A DNA stretch of 64,000 nucleotides from Aselliscus stoliczkanus. Taxonomy: Eukaryota; Chordata; Mammalia; Chiroptera; Hipposideridae. The DNA lies in contig CM066730.1 in the NCBI GenBank assembly GCA_033961575.1, positions 131,072,023-131,136,022 of the forward strand. The letters are read 5' to 3'. A program made the position numbers and the translations under genes. Of this stretch, positions 31,589 through 42,624 are shown piece by piece; the first letter of the stretch is position 1; every line of letters begins with the position of its first letter. The notes under the pieces are model-generated. The model was not told the DNA's origin, ran no database searches, and saw only the letters and a list, made by a program, of their open reading frames with translations.

Positions 31589-31789
31589 CTTTTTAAGGAC
31601 AGTGTTGGTTCTACATTCAAGCACAGGGATGGGATCAGCCGCCCCCTGCCTTTGGGAGATTCAAGGACATATCATATGCAGACCCTCCCCTCAGAAAGCC
31701 CATAATCTAACAGAAGAAAAAAGGTGTATTTGTATACCTAAGTACCTCTAAGATAAAATAGTGAAAAATGCCCCCAAGAAACTATATCT

Positions 31790-32390
31790 GTTTCGACTAT
31801 AAGCTGTCACAGTGTTGCAGTAATCCAGTGGGGGGCAGCGCATAGTCCCAACTAGGATGGTGGCAGTCCGGGTAAAAATATACTAATTTAAAAATATATT
31901 GTGGAGGTAGAGGGAGCAGGACTAGGAGGTAGAAGAGGTGGTGCAGTGGCAGACAGAGGGGAGGCCAGGGTGACTCCGGAGTGTCTGACTTGGGCAGCTG
32001 CCCGGGTGGCGATGCCACTCCCTGAGCTGGAGACCACAGCAGTGGGCGGAGGTTTGTGGTGGGGACAGGAATGATGAGTTCAGGTATGATTGGAGCTCAG
32101 TGTGTGGGAGGCGGGTGGGGTCAGCGCCATGCCAGAGAAGGAGTCAGGAGGCAGGACATGCAGGGCCCTGCGTGTTCCTCCTAAGAATTTATGCGGGGAC
32201 AATGGTAAGGAGAAATGGAGGCAAAAAAAAAAAAAAAAAAATGCCGTGAGCAGCTTTAGAAAGGTCACAAGTCTGCAGGCCTGGGTATGGTGTGCAGGGG
32301 ACAGCAGATTCTCAGATGTGGCAGGAGAATGGGCTGCATAGAGTGGACGAGAGGAAAGCGTGGGGCCACCCAAAAGGGATGAGGATATGC
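31790..32390 (+). mobile_element. Ancient interspersed repeat, class unresolved
   Basis: TTGCAGTAATCCAGTGGGGG, AACTAGGATGGTGGCAGTCC and TAGAGGGAGCAGGACTAGGA (with the decayed 'gcaatagtccaggtgagagatgatgagggcc...' order) match the same old repeat type as 7470-7800. An A-run lies at 32223-32241. Frames on both strands are its shadows. Confidence 0.4.
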
Positions 32391-32730
32391 TAGAGTGACA
32401 ACACAGGCCCTGTTCACGGCAGCATCACAAAGGAGATGTGATAACCTGCTTTGAACTTGGCAGAGTGCTTAAATACACTGTCACACTTCATGGGCACCAC
32501 CTGTCCTGCCAGGGCAGGCCTTTTCCCATTAACAAGCACAGTGAAACTACCCAAGGGAATCACGGCAGTTCTGGAAGCAGCTTCCTGCTCTTGCAACTCA
32601 GGCCAGTGCTCCTTTTACTTCAGGTTCCTTCCAAGAATCTTGATTCACCACTGCCTCCAGCATTTTGCTATGTGCTAGGAGTATAGAACTGAGCAGAACA
32701 CAGCGCACTGTGCAGTGTGGGAGGCAGGGA

Positions 32731-32735
<5 letters not shown>

Positions 32736-32766
<31 letters not shown>
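32736..32766. repeat. (GA)n microsatellite
   Basis: About 15 GA units followed by degenerating GGAGAA units. A purine mirror-repeat of this kind can form triplex DNA. Confidence 0.95.
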
Positions 32767-32768
<2 letters not shown>

Positions 32769-33049
32769 AGAAGGAGAAGAAATAGCAATGAGATGTGAAG
32801 GCAGAAACAGCATGAGTGACCATGGCGCTTTCAGTGCTCAGAGGATGAGGTAGGGACCAAGAGCGGACTCCTGCAAGCCACTGAAGGCTGCCTGGTCCCA
32901 CCTGCCCTGTTCCAATTTCTCTGAGCCAGCATACCTTCCTTTATGATGTAAAGGACCTCCCATAGTAGCATTTGTTTTGTATCATCTGTTCATTGTAGAG
33001 CATGAATTGAAGCCCTGAGAGTATTTTGAAACAGTTTTTGGTGTTTTTC

Positions 33050-33180
33050 TTTTTTTGTTTTTTTGTTTTTTTTTATTTTATTTTATTTTTAATTAGTTTC
33101 AGGTGTACAACACAGTGCAATAGTTATACATTTTACCCCTCAAAGTGACAACCCCCCCACCCCCAGGTGTTTTTTTTTTT
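33050..33180 (-). mobile_element. L1 3'-end-like fragment, reversed
   Basis: TTTTAATTAGTTTCAGGTGTAC, AACACAGTGCAATAGTTATA and CATTTTACCCCTCAAAG resemble a reversed L1 3' terminus beginning with its poly(T). A C-rich patch and a T run follow. Confidence 0.45.
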
Positions 33181-33199
33181 TAATGAAAAAATGCATTTG

Positions 33200-33310
33200 A
33201 CGTATTTACTGATCACCCACTATGTTCTCAGTGGTATTCCAGATGCTGGTGTTCAAAGGTGAGTAAGACATGGGTCTTGCATTAATGGAGGTGAGTAGGG
33301 AAGACAGTTG
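33200..33310 (-). mobile_element. L2-class fragment, reversed
   Basis: GTATTTACTGATCACCCACTAT, CCAGATGCTGGTGTTCAAAG and GTGAGTAAGACATGG are decayed reversed L2-type text. Confidence 0.5.
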
Positions 33311-33434
33311 CATGGACTTGCCACTGTAGGACAATGAGGTTAGTGCAGTGGTGGCACTGTAGGAGGCCAAGGGAGGCCACTAACTCAGCTGGGGAGTCAC
33401 CAAGGAAAGGTGGTGGAAGCTGTAATACAGATCA

Positions 33435-33560
33435 GCTTCCAGCTACCCTTCCCTGTAGGATCTTTGTAAGGACACGAGGACATGTTTTGGCGCTCAGTGT
33501 CTAACAGTGTCTGGCACATAGTAAACATGCGATAGATGATAGCTCTTGTGATTTGTAGCT
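33435..33560 (+). mobile_element. MIR 3' fragment
   Basis: AACAGTGTCTGGCACATAGT followed by AAACATGCGATAGATGATAG is the MIR 3' end. Confidence 0.65.
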
Positions 33561-33569
33561 CAGATTAGC

Positions 33570-34400
33570 AGAGGGATTAGCTGAGAATCGAGAGAATGTT
33601 GCTAAAGTAAGTAATGATACCTTAGCCAACTGTCAGCTGCATAAATGTAAGAATTTAAAGTGTGCAAAATCAATTAGAGCAGGAATAAGCTAATCGTTTT
33701 CAATGTGTGTGCTACCTAGTGGATTGGAGCCAGGTGTTGAAAAGAGGTATTAATTAACTCATGTCTGGGTTCAACAAGAAAGAACATTGTGATCCATTAG
33801 TGATGTCTGCTGTGGGTGCAGGAGGGAGGGCGTGCAGCACACATGCCACACATCTGTCATCCTAAAATTAGAATAGTTCGAATAACTGGAATCTGACTAC
33901 ATAAAACCTATTAACCTCACCCCTGCACACTTGGCGTTTTTCAGAGACAAACAGCAATGCCTTGTTCATGTGTGACATTTTTGATATAAACAATCATGCT
34001 TTTAAAAATGTCCATTGGAATCCAGGTACATTCAGGTACCGGTCTCCTATACTTGCTACAGCTGGACAGCTGTCCTCTTTTCATTAATCAGAGCTGGAAG
34101 CCCAGCTTCCGGAAACACCAAGGAAACATGAACATAGGGTAATGAATTGCTATGTGGATTAAATGACATTTCTCCTGGTGGTAGGAGAGTGGAGGAATTC
34201 TATGTTAGATTTTCTCTCGGAGCTGATGTAAGAAAAGGGCAGCTAACGAGAATATCCAGTTATTCGGGGCTTCCCATTAAAGGGTCAGCCTAATCAATCA
34301 AGGACAAGCCATATTGAGTTCCTACCAGGCACAGTGGGGTGCAGAAGAGACTGCAGTTCCTTGTGTCTTAGTAATAATTCTTGCAAAAGACAGACGTGAT
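33570..34400. promoter_or_regulatory. Repeat-poor candidate enhancer-like block
   Basis: About 0.8 kb without recognisable repeats. It is rich in TAAT-core words (AGCTAATCG, GGTATTAATTAACTC, TTCATTAATCAG, GGTAATGAATTGC). It also has paired CAGCTG E-boxes at 34059-34064 and 34067-34072, eight bases start to start. This matches the texture of tissue enhancers bound by homeodomain and bHLH factors. It is an inference from motifs only. Confidence 0.3.
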
Positions 34401-34404
34401 ACGA

Positions 34405-36035
34405 ATGCCCTGGTACTTGTCACGCTTCACGGTCATTAACCTGACATCTCTGTCGTGCTGCGTTACATGCTGATTTGGGTTAGAAAGGCAGCTGGGAACT
34501 CCAAAAGATGGGGAGAGGCACATTTAGTACATGAGAGTAGCATGTTGGGTTTGGGAGGGCTTCCTGCATGCTTGTTGTTTTGGTTTGGCACTTCAAGAGT
34601 ATCCACAGGGTAATGCTTTATACCACTAGCCTTAGAGCTGTCGTGCTTTTCATGCTGGAAAATCCTTGAGGTTTATCTTTTCGGAATGCAGTTGCATGGG
34701 AACAAGGGCCAAGGTATGGCTTTTTTGATTACCTAAGTATCCAGGTTGCTATTAGAAGGAACAGTACAACAGCAGGCATTTGGGTGCGTGTATTGTGTCC
34801 TAATGGTCCCAAACACAGTAACGCTGACCTTCTGGAAGGCCCCATTCTAGACAGTGGACGTCCTGGAGCTGCCACCCCGCAGGCTCTGAAGGAAAGCCGG
34901 GCATTGAAGCCTGGGCCGTCTCCACATGGGCCAGGCAGCTGATGGCGCTTGTTCTTCTCTCTGACATGGAAAGCTTGCTTAGGCCTGTACAATGTTACTC
35001 CCAGAACAGACCATTAAACATTCTCCCTACAGCCCAGTGAAAAAGGGTCTTACAGACCCTGCCTTACTTTTGAACAACTGTAGCTCTGACGTTAAAAGCT
35101 AATGTCATTTAAAAAAGAAAAAAGCTAATGTCATTTGTTTATTTAGTGGGTAAAAAATATTTTAATAACCCCAATAAATAAATATTTATGTAATATGTTA
35201 ATATATATGTATTATATGTTATATGTTATATATATTAGATATATATATACACATATTTATACTTGATGATGGATTAGTGCTGAGAATTTTACAGATCACT
35301 GGTGATCGCTTTATATCATCAACCCCCAATATATATAATCTCACGCACATACGTAACAAAAATACAAAATTTCCAGGCCAACCCTGGAAGCAATGGTTTT
35401 TTTTTCCCTACAAATCTTTTTTGGAAATAGGTAGAATATAAATGAGTATATGGTAGTGAGTGAGTGTGTGTGTGTATTCGCATGTAAGTGGTTGGGAAAG
35501 TTCAAGGTGACTGAAATAATAAGTGTAGTTCAAAACTGTTGAAAAAAAATGTTTGAATACAAAAGAAAAAACAAAAGTACATGCATCTTTTTTAATGACG
35601 AGCAAAAATAATTCCTTCTTAATGTTATTTTTGAAATATCTAATGTGTCGATCATTACCTACATAAAGTGTCATAACAATCTGAAAATACATCCAATACA
35701 GGGGCGGGGGAGGGGGGAATGTCTGTGCAAGTCACTGATGCTGTAACTAAACTGAATCATTAAATTGAAAGAACTTATTCCACACACGAACTGCCATCTG
35801 ATGTGTGTCTGAGACAAGCGATAGGGCTCAGTAAGAAGGTACGTAAATGTGGATCTTCTGAGAAATGAGCGGGCCTGGAAACCTAACCCCCAGTTATAAC
35901 ACTGTTTCTATGGGAAAATATGCTCCTTAAGCACCTTCTTTGAACCAACTTTTGAAACCCTGCCGATGTATAAGCTGGGAGGTTAATGATATAAAGCGAT
36001 CACCTACTGGTCTGTAAAATTCTCAGCACTAATCC
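34405..36035. other. AT-rich, mostly unique stretch
   Basis: Contains TA-rich low-complexity sequence (about 35150-35260), a short TG run (35464-35477) and a 17-bp direct repeat at 35094-35136. Part of 35740-36030 looks single-copy. No gene is supported. Confidence 0.5.
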
Positions 36036-36039
36036 ATCA

Positions 36040-36180
36040 TCAAGCATTTATTGAGTAACTGCTGGGTGGATTACACTGTGATAAGCATAGCGGGACTAAA
36101 CAAAAGAAAGAAAGGAGTGTTTCTGCCCTCAAGAAGCTTGTACCTCACAGGAGAGAGAAAGCGGGCATGCACAGCAACCT
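36040..36180 (-). mobile_element. L2-class fragment, reversed
   Basis: CAAGCATTTATTGAGTAACTGC, then TTCTGCCCTCAAGAAGCTTG and TACCTCACAGGAGAGAGAAA. This is the reversed L2 module with the 'ctgccctcaaggagcttacag' segment. Confidence 0.65.
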
Positions 36181-36189
36181 GAGAGCCTT

Positions 36190-37140
36190 CTCGGTGCCTG
36201 GGCCTACCCAGGAGGGTCCTGCAGGCAGCAGTGTGGAGGGACGCGAGGCCAGTGTGGTTAATCAGGAAAATGTGGGGTTCCACCGGCTCAGCATGTTCCC
36301 TGGTCATTTGTAATCCCCGGGACACACCAAAGACTCTTTTCTCCTTCTTCCTGGAGAGCCTTGCACAAGCGTGAAGGGATGGCTGCCTCAAATGTCACAT
36401 GATCCTGGAGTGCTGAGCAATTTGAAACCACAAATGGCATGTGGCATTACCTTATTAGGAAAGGTTCAGCTTTTTTCTTTCTTCTTCTTCTTTTTTTTTT
36501 TTTTTTCCAGAGGAAAATTGGCTCTTGGTAGGCTGGGCAGTGGTGTACCTCCCTCCCCAAAGTTCCAGCTCTGCAGCACGCCCTGGTGAATCAGAGCCTT
36601 TCTGAGATTTGGAGCCCGACTCTGTGTGTTTTGTGTCATTTTCTGGGAGAGTCTACAAATGGGACAGTGACTCAGTCCCGGCAGGCACGGTCCTTGCTTT
36701 ATTTGTGAGGAACTGTTGGCATTTTCATTTCTCTCAAGCCTTGAGGTCACCAAAAGGGAGAGCAGACAGCAGGAGTGGGGCAAATTGGCAGTAAATTCCT
36801 GAGTCTGGGGCTGAGTGGCACCCCCCTGGAAAGGCTGACAGCCTGCAGAGAGGGGGGTGTGGCTGAGGCTAGTTGGCCTGGTAAGGCACTAAGCTCACCT
36901 GCTGTGTCCTCATTGGAACCGCCTACAGAGAAGCCCTTGGCTCTGTTCTGTAAGTTGCTTCTGAGAAGTGCTTCCCAGGGACTGTGATCAGCACATAATG
37001 GCACCCAAGCCTTCCGCCTGGGACTACTTTCTTAGCTTTTAGAAGCCCTGATTTCTTGTTACTCTTTATGCAGTGGGGGACGTAGGGTGACATTCCTACC
37101 CAAAGGGTTTCCATGAAAATAATAATAGCATAATAACATC
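36190..37140. other. Non-coding stretch, no confident feature
   Basis: Mixed sequence with a pyrimidine tract (36474-36508). A weak 21-bp AG/GT pair at 36930-36955 is not convincing. No gene is supported. Confidence 0.5.
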
Positions 37141-37149
37141 AACAACAAC

Positions 37150-37385
37150 AATTATAAAGCAAACATTTGTCAAGTGTTACTATGTTTCAGGTACTGAAAG
37201 CACTTCAAATGCCATGTCTCATTTAATTCTCTTTACAGCCCTGGAAGGGTTTTTACATTATTAGCTCCATTTTGCCGATGAGAGAACTGAGGCTTTAGGG
37301 AGGTTCAGTAACCTATCCACTGCTAGTTAATGATGACAAAGCCAGGATGCAAACCCAGGGCCGTCCACTTCCACATTTAGTTGCC
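37150..37385 (-). mobile_element. MIR SINE, reversed
   Basis: CATTTAATTCTCTTTACAGCC, TTTGCCGATGAGAGAACTGAGG and AAGCCAGGATGCAAACCCAG give a long reversed MIR. Confidence 0.88.
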
Positions 37386-37389
37386 AGAC

Positions 37390-39780
37390 TCTTCTTTCTC
37401 CCAGATACCTTTTTATTTACAGCTTCTTACAGATCTACCTTATTCTCCTGCATGATTTGGGAAGGAGGGGAGCTCTTTTTTTTACCCCCCAGGGGAGTGA
37501 GAAGAAAGAGAGTCCTTGGGAAAATAAGACAGAGATGAATTTATTTTTAAGAAGGAGGGTTTGGGAGAGGAAGTGTTGAGTTTGCCAGCAGAAAGGGAGA
37601 GGCTATTCTGGACTTTGCATGTGTTTCTGAAGAATGCATGGAAATGAGTGGGAGAAACAGAAAGTAAACCAGGACAGGACAGGATCCAATGGAAGGAAAT
37701 GTGATCGTCAGCAAAGAAAGGGGCAGTCCTGCCTTTAAAAGCAGTGTGTTAATGATTAGCCCTCTGCAAACGTTTCAGATCTCTGTGTGCTCTCAGCAGT
37801 ATGCAGAACTCCCTTGTTTGGGGGAGTTTTGCTTTCCAAAAAACAAAACCATGACATTTAATTCTGAGTTTCTACAAGGACTGGATGAAATCACTACTGG
37901 AAAATCAAGACTGGCAGCTCATATTAATTATTTCAGGAACTCTTGAGAGGACGCAAATGAAACACCTGCCATCCCAAGGAGAGACACTGCAGTCCTCCCA
38001 CCCCCTTTTCTTCTTGTTGCCCTGAGACTCCTGATCTGCTTCCTGTCCCCTTCTTGCTGCCTCGATTGAAGATCCCACATCTCCTGTGTTTTTCTCAAGG
38101 AAAAAAAAATGCATAAAGGAGATTTTCATAAAGCTAACTGTATCTTCCCAGAAGTCTATGGTATCCTTGCTGTGCTTCTCTGCCTTCCTATGGGATTGGT
38201 CTTTGATTGGCAGCCTGCCTCCTAACACTTTAGTTTCTCTGCCACCAGCATCTGAAAAGCCAGGATTTCTTTGATGGTCTTTAGCCACACTCTTAAACAC
38301 AGGACTTACACTCTTAAAAAAAAAAAATGTTGCAAGCAGAAGAATCCTTTAAAAAGTGAATTGTAGTCTACTTTCCAGGTTCTCTCCCTTTTTTTCTCCC
38401 TAAAAGGAAGGCTTTTTATTCCTGCCCTCCCCTCGTTGCCCCCCCCCCGCCCATGCAGACTAACAGTCTCTGGTTTTAATATAGCAAGTTCTGTAATTAT
38501 TTGTCCTTTGCAGATTAGGATACTGAAACATTGCAGCCACTCTCTAAGGGTTCCCGCTTTGCCCCAGTGAGTAGAACTATGCTCCACCATTCTTCCCCTC
38601 GTGGCCAGCAGCAGCCTCAAGTCTCACAATATCTCAGCCTTGGCACAGGGAGCCAACATTGTTTGCATAGCGTACATTCCTGGACAATTGAACTATCCAA
38701 TTTAACCTTCAGAGCATCCCCATCGGTTTGTGGGTGTTTGTTCCGGGACAGGGGGAGAGAGGTGGCTTTCATGGTTCACACATGGAGCTACCCACACACA
38801 TATACACAGAATTCCAAATCTTTGTACTCAAGAGATTAGCTGAAAATCGTGTTGCTAAAATTCACAAGTGAAATCAAATATTTAAGGCACGTCAGTCTTT
38901 TCGTCCAGAAGCAGATAGCTTCTCATAACACATCCCACTCACCCCACTCCCATTATATGAAAGTCTTTTAAAAATAGCCCCATTTCATGTGAAACTGATC
39001 TTCCTTAATGCAGATGCTATAAGAGCCCATCTTCCTTGAAATACTTTCTGATTATGATTGGTGCCTAATGAAGAAGACTTTAAAATTCTTATCCCAAAGA
39101 CCAAGTCTTGGACCACCCAACGCTTGGAAGATTTTTTTTTTTATGTGTTTAAAGCTTCCTGTTAGGAATTGTGTGCAGTTTTGTGTGCGCGAAGGTTGAT
39201 TCCAGAAATGACATCAGGAAATGTACTCGTTTTTCTTCCATTTATTTTGAGTGAATTATAGCCCCTGCCCTGCCCTGCCCTGCCCGTCTCCTCCCCACCC
39301 CACCCCCCGGAAAAAAAAAAAACCTTTTTAAATATGTTATTTGCTTGAGGGACATCTAGCTGCCTTTTGCCTTCAAACTAGAATTTAAGCCTTCTACATT
39401 AATATCACCCACCTTCTTTTTATCTCCTTTCACTTTTTCTCATATTTTAAGAAAATAAATGTTTTAGAACCTTGAAATCAAAATAAAATTGCAACCTTCC
39501 TCAATTACTTACAGGTACTCACTAGGGTTTAAGTATGATTTTTTTTTTTTTGGTACACGATTTAAAAATCAAAACACCAACTGGTAGATGTAAGCCAAAC
39601 GCCCTATTTTTAGAACAGTATTTTTAAAAAAAAGTACAGACTTAATTTTAGGCCACACAGACGAAAGGTAACGGGGGAGGCTCCTGGCCATTTCTCCATC
39701 CCTCAGTGAAACGCTGGTGTGACTACCTCCTAGCCTGGGTCGCTGCCTCCCTCCGGATGCCTTCCCCGGCACAAGCCACT
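37390..39780. other. Mostly unique non-coding stretch
   Basis: No young repeat is recognised. Low-complexity patches are an A-run at 38100-38109, a C-run at 38440-38448, and a (CCCTG)n stretch at 39263-39285. Frames of up to 131 codons (38300-37905, reverse) lack domains. Confidence 0.5.
39263..39285. repeat. (CCCTG)n minisatellite-like patch
   Basis: Four tandem CCCTG units in a GC-rich patch within AT-rich sequence. Confidence 0.85.
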
Positions 39781-39789
39781 TCCGAGCCT

Positions 39790-40130
39790 CTGACGAAGTG
39801 GTTATTGGGAAAAAAGGATGTTGCAGGCTTAATTTTAAAAAGAAAAAAAAAAAGTGTAGTTCCTTTTAGTTCTAGTGAATTTGAGTGCTCTTTGAGTTTC
39901 GGGTCCAAAGTGGGACCTTTTAAAATTAAGAATGGAGAAAAGTTTCCTTCTGTATTCTTACGGGAGTCAACTTAATTATGCCTTTGTCAGCAGGTAGTTT
40001 ATAGGGGAGTCAATTAAAAAAAAAAAGACTCTGGCCTTTAATTATCTCAGCTGGTATTCAGCTTTTAGAAAGTCAGTGTACCTGCTGAGTATGTTAATTT
40101 AACCACATTATAGTATCTTAACTCGGCCAT
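39790..40130. promoter_or_regulatory. Repeat-poor candidate conserved non-coding block
   Basis: TAAT-core words are clustered (GGCCTTTAATTATCTCAGC, TATGTTAATTTAACCAC, AGTCAATTAAAA). Mirrored words GGGTCCAAAGTGGGACC and CTTTGTCAGCAGGTAG lie among them. No repeat is recognised. Regulatory status is a guess from composition. Confidence 0.22.
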
Positions 40131-40299
40131 TCCCCACCCACCTCCCCAAAGAAAAGAATTCACTGGAGTCAGGTGATACAGAAGAGCTTTATACCTGCGG
40201 ATCTTCCCTCTGTTTCTCAGTACTTTGGGCTTTTATTAAAATCTTCAAGTCAGTATTTTTTTTTTTTTTGGTCTTTATGCAACTTCAAAGTCATTGTTC

Positions 40300-40400
40300 A
40301 TTGATTCGTGTATTCCTACTTCCCACAAATTCAATCAGTAAATATTTCTTAAGTGCTTACTTTTTACCAAGTACAGGGATATAGACAGAGACGACCTTTA
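40300..40400 (-). mobile_element. L2/MIR-class fragment, reversed
   Basis: CAGTAAATATTTCTTAAGTGC, TTACTTTTTACCAAGTACAGG and GATATAGACAGAGACG form an eroded module. Confidence 0.5.
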
Positions 40401-40426
40401 GAGACCCTTATATGAGTGGGTCTGTT

Positions 40427-40520
40427 TCTGGACTCTATTTTTTTTTTTTGAGGGCAGTGTCACTGGCCCTCATATGCGCTTAACCACCATGCCACTCGGC
40501 CGGCCCTCTGGACTCTATTT
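40427..40520 (-). mobile_element. Short tRNA-headed SINE, internally deleted
   Basis: The element spans 40441-40506 between perfect 14-bp duplications TCTGGACTCTATTT (40427-40440, 40507-40520). The poly(T), terminal hairpin and A-box end are all present. The B box and the anticodon-like arm are missing: GGCCCTCATATG joins CGCTTAACCACC directly. Only 66 bp remain. Confidence 0.93.
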
Positions 40521-40609
40521 TTGACCCTAGGGGAACAGACAGATAAGTAAATAAGGGAGGTTATTCCAGACTGTGCTAAGTGATAGAATGATCATGTCCA
40601 CATAAACAA

Positions 40610-40705
40610 GTAAGCATATCCGTGTTCCAATAAAACTTTATTGACAAAAGTTGACAGTAGACTGGCTTTGGCCCACAGGCTGTAATTTGCAGACCCCTTC
40701 TCTAG
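40610..40705 (-). mobile_element. hAT-type MER-like fragment, reversed
   Basis: GTTCCAATAAAACTTTATTGAC, TGGCTTTGGCCCACAGGC and TGTAATTTGCAGACCCCTTC match the reversed start of the common 'caggggtcggcaaactatggcccg...gtttttgtaaataaagttttattggaac' element. Confidence 0.75.
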
Positions 40706-40729
40706 ATGAGTGAGGAAGAAATATGGGAA

Positions 40730-41245
40730 ATTTCATTATATTTGTTGATTTGTTGTATTCTTCATTGTTTTTATTGCTCACACAACAATAGCAAAAGAAC
40801 ATTTGTAGTCCTATTTAGCAAGTTAATGTTTTCTATGTTCTGGCCACTCTTTGTCCATTTGCATGTATATTTTTTATACAGCTTGAAGTAGCATGGGTAA
40901 AAGTTTTACTGTTAATATCTTAATTGTTTTTATATAGCAATATAGTCTTCAGAAACTATACCTTCAGTGGTATGGAATGCCTAATCTACCTGACATGCCA
41001 TAATTTATCCATTTCTATGTTTTGTGAATTTTTATTTTCTTTTTTCACTTTTAATATTTTAATAAATAATACCACAGTGCATATCCTTATGGACATGCCT
41101 TTTACTTTGTATAATTTCCTTAGGATAAATACCTTGGGTTAAGATTATTGGCTCAAAAAATATGAACATTTTTATACATTTTGATAAGGATTTACAAGTG
41201 ACTTTAAAAGAGTTGTCACTGCTTACTGGCCCACAGCAGTTCCAC
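40730..41245 (-). mobile_element. L1-like fragment, reversed
   Basis: GTTCTGGCCACTCTTTGTCC, TTTATCCATTTCTATGTTTTG, AATAATACCACAGTGCATAT and TTCCTTAGGATAAATACCTT are in the order of a reversed old L1 3' end (the 'aaataccttggg...ttgctgggtca' module). Confidence 0.5.
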
Positions 41246-41249
41246 ATGA

Positions 41250-42165
41250 CACCTGCCTGCGCAGTGTCTCCACTTGGATATCTAAAACCTACCCCAAACT
41301 TAACATGTTAAGTGGATATGAGAAGCCAGAGCTCCAGGGGTAGGTTGAAGCTAGACATGAACACAGGAAGGATTCAGAATGGTGGGAAAGACTTGTGTAG
41401 ACCAAAGCCCTGTGGGGACAGTGACCATGTCTCTTTTATTCACCTCTCTACACCCACCACAACCATTCAGTATGTATCTGATGAGTAAATTAATCTGTGG
41501 CTCTTAAACTGTTGCACGATGAATGTGGTTTAGTGCAAAACAAAGTCACAAACTGAAAAGCAGCTTTATTATTCCAAACAAAAAATAGAAACCTGGTGTT
41601 CAGTTTCTTAAGAAATAATTGGCATACGATAAAAATCAGAGTTTGCCACCGAAAGGAAGCCTTAAGGTCATTTAATATAAAAGTTCAGAATTTATGAACA
41701 CTGGATGGTAAGGGAAGTAGACAGTTTATTGCCAAGGGCGAGAGAAGGTTTATAGGGGCCACACATTGACAGTAACCTGAATAAGTAACATCTTGAACAT
41801 CAAATGCGCTACTCTTGTGCAAGTATATGAAGATGTTGTTGCAGTTAATAAAATAAAAGAGAACAATGCTTCTGTTAATGCTTTGCCATTATGTATTCTC
41901 GGAACAATAGGCCCCCAAAGAACAGCTGTCTTTGGAGGGGAGAGAGTTTAGTGAGTGTGCATTCAAAGGAGCCTTCAAACGGAAATGGGTGGGAAACCCA
42001 AATCTAATCCGAGCCCTTTGTTTTGCTGATGCAGAAAGGGAAGGGGAAGGGGATTGAGTGACTTGCATAATTATGAAGCTAATTAAGGACTGGGCCTAGA
42101 CAAACCCCAGGTCTCCTTAACCTGGGCCCGAAGCTCTTTCCTTCACTGGTATGCCTGTTCTGCCT
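41250..42165. other. Non-coding stretch with an L2-like end
   Basis: An L2-like 3' end occurs at about 41415-41490 (ACAGTGACCATGTCTCTTTT, then TATGTATCTGATGAGTAAAT). The rest is not assigned. Confidence 0.45.
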
Positions 42166-42169
42166 CTCA

Positions 42170-42480
42170 GCACCAACTTTCTTCAGACCAGTAAATGAAG
42201 CATTGCTTTAGAACAGAAGCCATTCATATTCAACCATGGAATTAGTTTAGTGATTTAGTTTGCTAATGATCGATTGTGAGAATTATAATTTGACTTTGCT
42301 TTAGCTAATTTCAAAATCCACATACAGTTCCCCAAGCACATTCCGTTTGGCAATGTGAAAGAATGAGTAGTCCAAAAAGGATCTGTGAAAGTAAAAGTTT
42401 TAATTTTCAGTAGATAATTTTCCAGGTAATTTTCATGTCAAAAATTAAGACTCGATTCTAGTTGCAAACATCATTTTAAA
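42170..42480. promoter_or_regulatory. Repeat-poor candidate conserved non-coding block
   Basis: Homeodomain-like words are dense: GTTTGCTAATGATCGATTG, GAGAATTATAATTTGAC, GCTTTAGCTAATTTC and GTTTTAATTTTCAG. The text lacks repeats and has the feel of slowly evolving sequence. Conservation was not measured. Confidence 0.27.
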
Positions 42481-42539
42481 GAAGCTTAGAAGCCCCTGTA
42501 GAATTTTGGGGGTGGGGGGGTGCAGACACATCTGAACTG

Positions 42540-42620
42540 TACAAAACCTTGGCCGTGCTGTCATTCCTCCAAGCCTCAGTTTATGCATTTGCAAAATGGG
42601 GAGAGAGATGCTTTGTTGTT
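42540..42620 (+). mobile_element. MIR core fragment
   Basis: TCCAAGCCTCAGTTTATGCAT followed by TTGCAAAATGGGGAGAG is the MIR core. Confidence 0.6.
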
Positions 42621-42624
42621 GTGG

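Noticed and set aside
35463..35480. Another (TG)n microsatellite
   Set aside because: Only about seven units. Too short to list as a distinct feature.
36925..36960. Exon-like 21-bp segment ending in GTAAGT
   Set aside because: The acceptor is poor and the segment is too short to trust.
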